Below are positions 1-5,013 of a stretch of 7,928 nt of DNA, piece by piece (position 1 is the stretch's first letter; each line of letters starts with the position of its first letter). The notes below the pieces were generated by a model that had not been told where the DNA came from, did no database searches, and saw only the letters and a program-made list of their open reading frames with translations. Both the position numbers and the translations under genes were made by a program. The stretch spans positions 1-7,928 of the forward strand of contig DAOWDY010000059.1 of assembly GCA_030638785.1 (NCBI GenBank). Reading direction: 5' to 3'. Origin of the DNA: Candidatus Thorarchaeota archaeon (GTDB taxonomy: Archaea; Asgardarchaeota; Thorarchaeia; Thorarchaeales; Thorarchaeaceae).

Positions 1-432
1 AGAAACAAAATCCTGATTGGAAATAGAAACTTCGACCTCTATACCTTTAGAATCAGCCCATTCAATAGCGTAATCAAATACAATTCTAGTATACTGTAGG
101 ATCTCCAAATCATCATCGATAGCATCAATGAAGAGGTATCCTGATTCATGATGCCTAGAGAATTCCTCTATCACTGCGCTTGCAAGAACGCCAATTCCGA
201 CTCCAGGATCAAGTACTCTAATACTTGATTTAGTACAGATACATTCTCGAGCCATGAATTTCGCAATTGCTGGTGGTGTGAAGACTTGTGATGCTGATGA
301 CTGTCCAACTTTTTCTCGATACCAAAAACCACACCTTGCCGCGAATGAGGTTGGACTCTCCTGTTTCATAGGAGTAGGACAATCTTTGAGAACAGAATCA
401 TTCTCTGAATCGGATGTCTGTGTTATCTTCAT
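1..432 (-). CDS. Eco57I-like adenine-N6 DNA methyltransferase, N-terminal part, cut by the window edge
   Basis: Partial gene: it reads from ATG at 432 down to base 1 without a stop, giving 144 residues. Seen: GQSSASQVFTPP at residues 43-54 (motif X region) is followed by IAKFMA. SAM-binding motif I is DPGVGIG at 75-81, a hydrophobic stretch ending in acids at 102-108 (IDAIDDD) fits motif II, and NQDF at 139-142 sits where motif III precedes the NPPY catalytic motif. The NPPY motif itself would lie beyond the edge. Known: this order (X, I, II, III, then IV) is that of gamma-class m6A methyltransferases, often in restriction-modification systems or fused type IIG enzymes. Inferred: it methylates adenine in DNA using S-adenosylmethionine. 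No cognate restriction gene is visible. The start is uncertain: the frame stays open to a TAG at 531-529, and the only ribosome-site-like sequence is a weak GGTAG just before GTG-ATG at 435-430. Confidence 0.8.
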   Translation of the reverse strand, partial: MKITQTSDSENDSVLKDCPTPMKQESPTSFAARCGFWYREKVGQSSASQVFTPPAIAKFMARECICTKSSIRVLDPGVGIGVLASAVIEEFSRHHESGYLFIDAIDDDLEILQYTRIVFDYAIEWADSKGIEVEVSISNQDFVS

Positions 433-574
433 CACTACCAGCAGTCTTGAACTTTGGATTACAGAACACAATCTTGAGTTTGAAGTTATATATGTGTTTG
501 AAGGTAAGATACTCAGGTCCGAATATTCCTAGAGCGAACGCTATCTTCTCACATTCAACCTTTCCCATTTCCAT
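398..574 (-). CDS. Possible small hypothetical ORF (58 aa) overlapping the methyltransferase start
   Basis: An ATG at 574 opens a 58-codon frame that ends with TGA at 400-398, overlapping the methyltransferase N-terminus by 35 bases in another frame. The product would be lysine- and aromatic-rich with an acidic end (GSDEDNTDIRFRE) and no recognised motif. The frame is open further upstream to a TAG near position 625, so the ORF could also be the tail of a broken longer gene. A second minus-strand frame ending at 592 runs into the same spot beside an AAAAGGGG run, so one indel would join the two. No Shine-Dalgarno site is seen. Overlap with a downstream gene is common for real operon pairs, but the composition alone cannot exclude a chance frame. 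Confidence 0.2.
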   Translation of the reverse strand: MEMGKVECEKIAFALGIFGPEYLTFKHIYNFKLKIVFCNPKFKTAGSDEDNTDIRFRE

Positions 575-1036
575 ACTAGAGCCATGAATGGTTATTCCCC
601 TTTTGGTATGAACATCCTTCTAGTTTCTTTGAGGTGTTCGAATAAGTAACTACCGGAGTTCGCAGAAAATATATAGTATGGAGGATGAGAGTTAACACTG
701 AATGGAGTCCTTGAAATCTTTCTTTTATATGACACAACTGTGTGGGACACAATAAAGTCTGAGAGTACAATTCTGGACATTGAACCAGAGCAGAGAACGA
801 GGATACAGGAAGTCTATATGCTTATCGAACATTACCGGAGTACACAAATGAATCATCATGTAGAAGTGGGTCGCAAAATACTTGATGCAATCAAACAGCT
901 CTGAGTCAGTGACCATCAAATCACATTCGCTGCACAAGTTCTTGAGTTGGAATCACAAAACACATCCTTGACTTCAATAAAACTATTCACTAAGATGACG
1001 AGGATGGCAACAAGTGTAACAGGTGTATGAAAAATG
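433..1036. other. Gene-poor stretch with competing weak frames on both strands
   Basis: About 600 bases separate the methyltransferase and propeller genes, both on the minus strand. No frame here resembles a known family. Candidates listed separately are a 58-codon minus ORF (398-574), a 43-codon minus ORF (916-1047) and an interrupted plus-strand frame (689-1030). Two further minus-strand frames, 592-780 and 725-937, are open, but their products are rich in Cys, His and Phe, as expected for the antisense of coding-like DNA. A partial repeat, TCGAA then TACCGGAGT, occurs at 638-659 and 825-841. The best single description is intergenic DNA that may carry remnants of decayed genes. Confidence 0.5.
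689..1030 (+). pseudogene. Possible eroded plus-strand gene, interrupted by an in-frame TGA
   Basis: One plus-strand frame runs from a TGA at 686-688 to a TGA at 1028-1030 with a single internal TGA at 902-904, giving 71 codons plus 41 codons. The translation has balanced, helix-forming composition, for example ILDIEPEQRTRIQEVYMLIE and then VGRKILDAIKQL before the internal stop, and SDHQITFAAQVLELESQ after it. The same frame upstream has ATG at 584 but then hits TAA (647), TAG (674) and TGA (686). No ATG lies in a good position and no ribosome-binding site is seen. Inferred: either the decayed 3' part of a gene or a chance open stretch. No family is recognised. Reading TGA as selenocysteine was considered and rejected because other stop types interrupt the same frame. 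Confidence 0.2.
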
Positions 1037-1047
1037 CTAGTCTTCAT
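916..1047 (-). CDS. Possible 43-aa single-span membrane or secreted peptide, overlapping the propeller gene stop
   Basis: ATG at 1047 lies inside the last codons of the propeller gene, with an 11-base overlap around that gene's TAG stop, and the frame ends at TGA 918-916. Seen: the product begins with Lys2, then has a hydrophobic run at about residues 9-26 (PVTLVAILVILVNSFIEV), followed by a polar tail with two cysteines (C31 and C38). This layout fits a signal peptide or a single membrane anchor, and start-stop overlap is typical of translationally coupled genes. Against it: it is short, has no clear Shine-Dalgarno site, and competes with the plus-strand frame at 689-1030 over the same bases. 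Only one of the two is likely to be genuine. Function unknown. Confidence 0.25.
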   Translation of the reverse strand: MKTSIFHTPVTLVAILVILVNSFIEVKDVFCDSNSRTCAANVI

Positions 1048-2206
1048 CTTTCTTACGAAATACATGCAATGCTAATGATAGCCACGCAATAGGAAAGGTG
1101 AGTAGTGATGGATAGACATTGATCCAGAATGAGGAAGTAGATTCCCAATACCCGACTTGGGTTTCCAATTCTGAGATAGGGATGATATATACTCCATTCA
1201 TAGTTGCAGCATATACTGTATCATCATTTGAGTAAATTGCGGTTATCTCTGATGTCAATAAGGGCTGCTGAATGACAGAGTTCTCATCAGTGTCAAAAGC
1301 GACAAGTCCTGCCTTTGTACCAATGTAAAGTCTTCGAGTTTGTTCATCCAGCCACAAGGATGTAATCGAATTAGCTGGCAGTCCTTGGTGTTTTGTGAAA
1401 TATCCAGTCTGTGTGAAATTTACTCCCTCAAGAGCGTAGATGAATAACCCATCATTTCTACCAACATAGATTGTATCACAGTTTCGATTACAAGCGACAG
1501 CTGGACGAGCTCGATAGATTTCTCCTTGTTCAATGAGGTTAGCTGTAGTTGTGTTGGTTACAGGATCATATACTCCGAATCCACTTGGAGTAGTGATTAC
1601 GACTTTCGTAGAACTAGAGGAGATGGACTCAATAATCCCATATTGAAGTGCTGTGATGTTTGCTTTACTTAGTTGTTCTCCTTGATGATTATAGACGTAC
1701 AAATGGAATCCAAAGGACAAATAGGTGTACACTGTGTCAGGATTCGAGGTTATCTGTACATCTCCAATGACAATTGATGTATCCTCAATGGTGAATAGAT
1801 CCATCCAAGAATATTCGGTCAGTTTTGCTACAGTGATTGGTGTTTTATTCCGGACCGTAAGCACAGAAGATTCATAGACGTATTTGGAAAATGTCCAGTC
1901 GCTAGCGTCATAGTTTCTTGTATACTCTTCATGATTTGCTGGCATCATTGACATGGAACTATAATCCCATGGTCTGTAAACAAAGATCCCATCTGTACTT
2001 CCCCCAATGATAGTCGTTCCATTGTCGTTATCATATGCAGTAAATGAGGATACTCCAGCACGCAGGGTAGAACTAGTATCATAATAGGCATGGTTGGGTG
2101 GAGCGAGTGGAATGATATATGCGATAAAAGGAGGTATCGCCAAGAAAAGAAGTAGTATAATTAAAACTTTCAATAACCGGTCTTTGGATAATCTACTCTC
2201 ACCCAT
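1037..2206 (-). CDS. Membrane-anchored extracellular beta-propeller protein
   Basis: The product has 389 residues. Seen: a basic start (KDRLLK) leads into a transmembrane segment at about 13-34. A long beta-rich region follows, then a second hydrophobic span at about 360-382 and a charged end (RKKDED). The clearest repeat is at about 274-305: QGLPANSITSLWLDE, then RRLYIGTKAGLVAFD, which is the signature of two-component-regulator-type propeller blades. Similar GG-D-GIFVY and GR-NDGLFIY units lie at about 68-77 and 249-257. Five N-X-S/T sequons (N62, N120, N183, N218, N263) and a C239/C243 pair fit an outside location. Inferred: both ends are cytoplasmic and the propeller faces outward, probably binding a ligand or partner. 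No enzymatic motif or kinase domain is present. The ATG at 2206 has only a weak GGT upstream, and an AT-rich box 18-26 bases ahead suggests a leaderless transcript. Confidence 0.8.
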   Translation of the reverse strand: MGESRLSKDRLLKVLIILLLFLAIPPFIAYIIPLAPPNHAYYDTSSTLRAGVSSFTAYDNDNGTTIIGGSTDGIFVYRPWDYSSMSMMPANHEEYTRNYDASDWTFSKYVYESSVLTVRNKTPITVAKLTEYSWMDLFTIEDTSIVIGDVQITSNPDTVYTYLSFGFHLYVYNHQGEQLSKANITALQYGIIESISSSSTKVVITTPSGFGVYDPVTNTTTANLIEQGEIYRARPAVACNRNCDTIYVGRNDGLFIYALEGVNFTQTGYFTKHQGLPANSITSLWLDEQTRRLYIGTKAGLVAFDTDENSVIQQPLLTSEITAIYSNDDTVYAATMNGVYIIPISELETQVGYWESTSSFWINVYPSLLTFPIAWLSLALHVFRKKDED

Positions 2207-2223
2207 TTTACCACGACGTTTGT

Positions 2224-2233
2224 AATTTATTTG
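2224..2233 (-). promoter_or_regulatory. TATA-like box for the propeller gene
   Basis: Read on the minus strand, AAATAAATTA lies about 18-27 bases before the ATG at 2206. At the usual archaeal spacing this would start transcription at or beside the start codon, consistent with the lack of a Shine-Dalgarno site. A second AT-rich block (TTTTTAATTAA, about 2253-2263) further upstream is an alternative. Confidence 0.35.
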
Positions 2234-2355
2234 TGTGATTGTAATGCAGAATGTTAATTAAAAATAGCTAATCTTGCAAATGTTACTGCTGTATTTCAAT
2301 CCTTGATTTTTTCTTCTGATTTCACCTTCACATCTGTCTTCTTATCACTGTAGGA

Positions 2356-2365
2356 GCTTATAATC
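2356..2365 (+). promoter_or_regulatory. TATA-like box for the RecA-fold gene
   Basis: GCTTATAATC is a good match to an archaeal TATA box. Its centre is about 35 bases before the ATG at 2395, so transcription would begin about 10 bases ahead of the gene and give a very short leader. No Shine-Dalgarno site is seen in that leader (CCCCTGAACCTGA), which agrees with near-leaderless initiation. Confidence 0.45.
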
Positions 2366-2394
2366 TTCCCATCTAGACATACCCCTGAACCTGA

Positions 2395-3144
2395 ATGGCC
2401 TTCCAGACCGCAGATGTCTTCGAGCGCCAAGTCATACGCACAGGTAATCACGCCCTAGACGAAGTGCTGGATGGTGGTCTGGAACTGGGCCTGATGCACC
2501 TCCTCTATGGGACTAAAGCCTTGAATCGCGACCTGCTTCGCATGGTCGTCCATGCTCAACTCCCAATCGAGCAGGGTGGCCTTGCAACCCCTTCTATCAT
2601 CATCGACTCGAACAACATTCTCAAGATAGATCAGATGACAGACTCATGTTATCAGGCTGGACTTGAACCTGAGGAAGTGATGGACAACGTCTTCATCACT
2701 CGTGCTTTCAACTCAAGTCAGACCTATGCGTTGATCATGGAAGAACTTGAGGGGTTCATCGAAAGAGTCCCTGCCAAGTTGTTGATCGTGTCAGGGCTTG
2801 CAGACATCTACCACAGGGAAGGTCTGACCGCTGAGGGTATGCAACAGTTGACCGTCATGACCAACAGGCTCATGGCCTTCACATTGAAACAAGGGATTGC
2901 CACGGTTATATCAGCTATGCCTACTGAACGGGCAAAGAAGACAGCAGTGGGTGGACGTGCCCTCAATAGTTGTGCTCAGGTCCATGTGTTTGTGGAAGAG
3001 ACCCCCTCCAGAGTTGTCTATAATCTGGTCAAGCATCCAGTTCACAGGTTTAGGAGGAAGTCCATTACTAAACCAGGTCCGAGATATGCTACTACCCTTC
3101 CACTGGAGTACTTCATTGAGGAGTTGAGGGAGGATAGGGATTGA
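2395..3144 (+). CDS. RadA/RadB-like RecA-superfamily paralogue with degenerate nucleotide-binding motifs
   Basis: The product has 249 residues, about the size of RadB or a single KaiC domain. Seen: residues 16-39 follow the family entry pattern (TG-HALDEVLDGGLELG-LLYG). VFITRAFNSSQTYALIMEEL at 99-118 matches the strand and helix of RadA that read 'rAfns'. AVGGRAL at 184-190 and VVYNLVKHP at 207-215 match the conserved C-terminal core. Odd: the P-loop position reads GTKALNRDLL (39-48), without the GK[T/S] of a Walker A. The Walker B strand is LLIVSGLADI (129-138), without the usual final aspartate. Known: RadA and RadB use these motifs to bind ATP and act in recombinational repair. Inferred: a non-catalytic paralogue that may modulate RadA or act as a signalling subunit. 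It has no helix-hairpin-helix domain. A zinc-ribbon gene follows 102 bases later. Family placement is firm; function is not. Confidence 0.75.
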   Translation: MAFQTADVFERQVIRTGNHALDEVLDGGLELGLMHLLYGTKALNRDLLRMVVHAQLPIEQGGLATPSIIIDSNNILKIDQMTDSCYQAGLEPEEVMDNVFITRAFNSSQTYALIMEELEGFIERVPAKLLIVSGLADIYHREGLTAEGMQQLTVMTNRLMAFTLKQGIATVISAMPTERAKKTAVGGRALNSCAQVHVFVEETPSRVVYNLVKHPVHRFRRKSITKPGPRYATTLPLEYFIEELREDRD

Positions 3145-3246
3145 TGAGGGACACCAATCCAAAAAAGCTCACGAAGCGAATGATGCCTTACCGCTCGCGA
3201 AACACACTTAGCAAACATATTCATTTCATCACCTGAGTGAGTAAAG

Positions 3247-3435
3247 ATGTTTTCAAGACCAGATGCACAAGAGAAATCCTGTATCAAATGTGGGACTCCT
3301 ATGGAAGTAGGTACCTTGGCTGGAGCAGCAGGTTGGGGTTCAGGAACAGGGGCATTCAAGAAGAAACAGGTGAAAGTGTTCGCCTATCGTTGTGGTAATT
3401 GTGGCTTCATTGAACTATGGGAAGGAGGGAAGTGA
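3247..3435 (+). CDS. Small zinc-ribbon protein (62 aa)
   Basis: Seen: two CxxC knuckles, CIKC at residues 12-15 and CGNC at 49-52, separated by a Gly-rich, then basic and aromatic stretch (KKKQVKVFAYR). The chain ends FIELWEGGK. This is the pattern of a treble- or ribbon-type zinc site with four cysteine ligands. Known: many archaeal proteins of this size and layout are annotated as nucleic-acid-binding zinc ribbons, but their functions are mostly unknown. The start ATG is the only good one. A weak TATA-like ACATATTCAT lies about 25-34 bases upstream, and GAGTGAG just before the start is a poor ribosome site. It may be transcribed alone or with the RecA-fold gene upstream. The small size, basic middle and clean Cys spacing make a real gene likely. 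Confidence 0.75.
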   Translation: MFSRPDAQEKSCIKCGTPMEVGTLAGAAGWGSGTGAFKKKQVKVFAYRCGNCGFIELWEGGK

Positions 3436-3480
3436 TTCCACACAGCGTCTCGTAGTTTATTAGGTATCATGCATCTCCAT

Positions 3481-3498
3481 ATTAGAAGGGGTTCTAAT
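3481..3498 (+). terminator. Perfect hairpin after the zinc-ribbon gene
   Basis: ATTAGAA, loop GGGG, TTCTAAT forms a perfect 7-bp stem starting 46 bases after the zinc-ribbon stop codon. CCTTT follows directly, and a five-T tract lies at 3527-3531. It could end or stabilise the zinc-ribbon transcript. Archaeal termination depends mainly on T-tracts, so the role is inferred. Confidence 0.35.
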
Positions 3499-3672
3499 CC
3501 TTTACAATGACGGGTGCGTGAGCTAGTTTTTCGTTACATGCCCTCAATTGAAACCCCCTCCTACCACGATTGACCCCGATGAGGAGCTTGCCTCATTGTT
3601 ATTTGTTGTTAACCTAAGTTATAGAAATGCAATAAAAAATGTTCACACCAGACTGGCACATTACGTAAGTCT

Positions 3673-3750
3673 TATAATGATACTAGGATGGCGTTGTCTA
3701 TCCCATAAAATGATACTACAACTGGATTGAGTATCGGGGGTATAATACTA
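3673..3750 (+). repeat. Three iterated TATAAT(GAT)ACTA elements
   Basis: TATAATGATACTA (3673-3685), TAAAATGATACTA (3706-3718) and TATAATACTA (3741-3750) share a core; the third lacks the central GAT. The starts are 33 and 35 bp apart, close to three helical turns, so they would lie on nearly the same face of the DNA. The last copy contains the best TATA box for uL11. The others could be alternative TATA boxes or operator sites. Confidence 0.5.
3741..3748 (+). promoter_or_regulatory. Probable TATA box of the uL11-uL1-uL10-aL12 operon
   Basis: TATAATAC lies about 90 bases before the uL11 ATG. At the usual spacing of about 25 bases, transcription would begin near 3768-3772 and give a leader of roughly 65 bases that contains the hairpin at 3783-3811. 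The earlier iterated elements at 3673 and 3706 could drive longer transcripts. Confidence 0.5.
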
Positions 3751-3782
3751 TGAATGCAGTAGGCATCATTTTAGCCGAACAG

Positions 3783-3825
3783 AGTCAGTTCTCAATGAAG
3801 CGAGACTGGTTACTGCAGGACTGGT
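3783..3825 (+). promoter_or_regulatory. uL11 leader hairpin and repeat overlapping the ribosome-binding site
   Basis: AGTCAGT (3783-3789), bulged T, CTC pairs with GAG (3802-3804) and ACTGGTT (3805-3811), giving ten pairs including two G-T wobbles. The 3' arm's GACTGGT (3804-3810) is repeated at 3819-3825, where its GGT begins the GGTGA ribosome-binding site (3823-3827). The 5' arm can therefore pair with either copy, and the second pairing would mask the site. A control role is inferred. Confidence 0.35.
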
Positions 3826-3834
3826 GAAGAAAAA

Positions 3835-4341
3835 ATGAGTTCTGATAATAAGATAACAATATCCGCGATGGTTGAAGGCGGAAAGGCTTCAGGCGGCCCG
3901 CCAATTGGTCCAGCTCTTGGACCGACAGGTGCAAATATATTCGAAATTGTCACCGCCATCAACGAAGCGACCCAGGCCTTTGCCGGTCTGAAGGTTCCAG
4001 TTGAGATCACTGTTGACCAAGAAACCAAACAGTTCGAGATTAAAGTAGGTGTCCCACCTGCAAGTGCTCTCATCCTCAAAGAGATTGGAGTAGCTAAGGG
4101 TTCAGGAGAACCGAACACGAACATTGTAGGTGATATCACACTTGACCAACTCAAAGGCGTAGCGAAGGGTAAGGCAAACGACCTTTCAGCCCTGACCATG
4201 AAGACTGCTGTAATGATCGTATCCGGTACGTGTGTTTCGATGGGAATAACCATTGAAGGCAAATCCGCAAAGGAGTTCCAGAAGGAAGTCCGAGAGGGTG
4301 TCTGGGATGAACAGCTGGACGAACCACTGAGGGAGGCATAA
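3835..4341 (+). CDS. rpl11: Large ribosomal subunit protein uL11
   Basis: The product has 168 residues, usual for archaeal uL11 with a short C-terminal extension. Seen: the N-terminal domain carries the hallmark GGPPIGPALGPTGANI (about 20-35). The C-terminal RNA-binding domain begins near 72 with GVPPASALILKEIG and ends in the TMKTAVMIVSGTCVSMGI helix-and-strand region. Known: uL11 binds the 23S rRNA GTPase-associated centre together with uL10 and helps recruit translation factors. The start is fixed by GGTGA at 3823-3827, seven bases before ATG. It is the first gene of the operon, and uL1 follows three bases after its TAA. The C-terminal end (VWDEQLDEPLREA) is acidic and poorly conserved in the family. 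Confidence 0.97.
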   Translation: MSSDNKITISAMVEGGKASGGPPIGPALGPTGANIFEIVTAINEATQAFAGLKVPVEITVDQETKQFEIKVGVPPASALILKEIGVAKGSGEPNTNIVGDITLDQLKGVAKGKANDLSALTMKTAVMIVSGTCVSMGITIEGKSAKEFQKEVREGVWDEQLDEPLREA

Positions 4342-4344
4342 TCT

Positions 4345-5001
4345 ATGTCCTACAACATTGAATCAATGGAAGCCTCAGTTGCAGAAGCCAGAGCAAAGGG
4401 CACTGAGAAATCTAGAAAATTCGAACAGAGCTTTGACATCGCTGTCAACTTCAGAAAGAAGGAACTTGATATTACAAAGCCTGAGAACAGACTCAATCAG
4501 GAGCTTATCTTACCGAACGTCCTCTATCCACCAGCAACTGTCTGTGCTATTGGAGATGGAGAGTTTGCAGACAATGCACGAGCTGCAGGCGTTGAGCATG
4601 TGGTGTCCAAGGATGAGATTGCTAGGGTTGGTGAAGATAAAAAGGAGAGAAAGAGTCTTGCAAAGGGCTACGATTTCTTCATAGCAGCAACCGACGTAAT
4701 GCCCCTGGTAGGTAGATACCTTGGTCAGGCACTTGGTCCAAGAGGAAAAATGCCCAGACCATTTCCACCGCAGGCAGACCTGACGGCAGTCGTCAGTCAA
4801 TACCAGCGTACAGTCCGGATAAGAATGCGAAATACCCCGACATTCCACGTCAAAGTTGGACATGTCAGAATGGGAGACAAGGAAATAGTGGACAACATCG
4901 TTGCGGTCCTCGACTTTGTGAAGAGTAAGGAACTCTTCGAGAGAGTTGGAAATGTCATGGTGAAAACCACCATGGGACCAGTAGTTGAGGTGTCCATCTA
5001 G
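4345..5001 (+). CDS. rpl1: Large ribosomal subunit protein uL1
   Basis: The product has 218 residues, the normal archaeal length. Seen: FDIAVNFRKKELDITKPENR (about 30-49) and LILPNVLYPP form domain I; ALGPRGKMPRPFPP (about 129-142) is the conserved linker before the return to domain I. FHVKVGHVRMGDKEIVDNI (about 168-186) and the TTMGPVVEV ending complete it. Known: uL1 binds 23S rRNA to form the mobile L1 stalk at the E site, and in methanogens it also binds its own operon mRNA to repress translation. The start is set by GGGAGG at 4331-4336, eight bases ahead of ATG and inside the uL11 end, implying translational coupling. No clear copy of the L1-binding RNA element could be picked out by eye at the gene start. 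Confidence 0.97.
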   Translation: MSYNIESMEASVAEARAKGTEKSRKFEQSFDIAVNFRKKELDITKPENRLNQELILPNVLYPPATVCAIGDGEFADNARAAGVEHVVSKDEIARVGEDKKERKSLAKGYDFFIAATDVMPLVGRYLGQALGPRGKMPRPFPPQADLTAVVSQYQRTVRIRMRNTPTFHVKVGHVRMGDKEIVDNIVAVLDFVKSKELFERVGNVMVKTTMGPVVEVSI

Positions 5002-5013
5002 AGGTGAAGATGA

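Larger units (their letters stand above)
3436..3834 (+). promoter_or_regulatory. Control region upstream of the ribosomal stalk operon
   Basis: About 400 bases without a convincing gene. It holds a perfect 7-bp hairpin (3481-3498), a T-tract at 3527-3531, a TTACGTAA palindrome (3660-3667), three iterated TATAAT(GAT)ACTA elements (3673, 3706, 3741) and a leader hairpin with an associated repeat (3783-3825). A TTG-started 60-codon frame at 3548-3730 overlaps the first elements and is not believed. The length is generous for an archaeal promoter and suggests complex control. Confidence 0.5.

Noticed and set aside
254..532. 92-codon plus-strand frame near the left edge
   Set aside because: It is antisense to the methyltransferase, whose FTPP and DPGVGIG motifs are clear on the minus strand.
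902..904. In-frame TGA read as selenocysteine in the plus-strand frame 689-1030
   Set aside because: The same frame also meets TAA, TAG and TGA just upstream, no selenoprotein family is recognised, and no SECIS-like structure was evident.
725..937. 70-codon minus-strand frame
   Set aside because: The product is rich in Cys, His, Phe and Met, with no start signal and no family resemblance. It looks like an antisense shadow of the plus-strand frame.
3487..3503. tRNA T-arm look-alike (AGGGG TTCTAAT CCTTT)
   Set aside because: No matching acceptor, D or anticodon arms can be found upstream. The bases are better explained by the ATTAGAA/TTCTAAT hairpin.
3548..3730. 60-codon TTG-started plus-strand frame upstream of uL11
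   Set aside because: It has a poor start, no ribosome site and no recognisable product. It also overlaps the iterated promoter-like elements, so it is most likely a chance frame.
4345..4440. uL1-binding mRNA element at the start of the uL1 gene
   Set aside because: It was expected by analogy with methanogens, but no convincing stem with the asymmetric loop could be recognised by eye. A covariance search would be needed.
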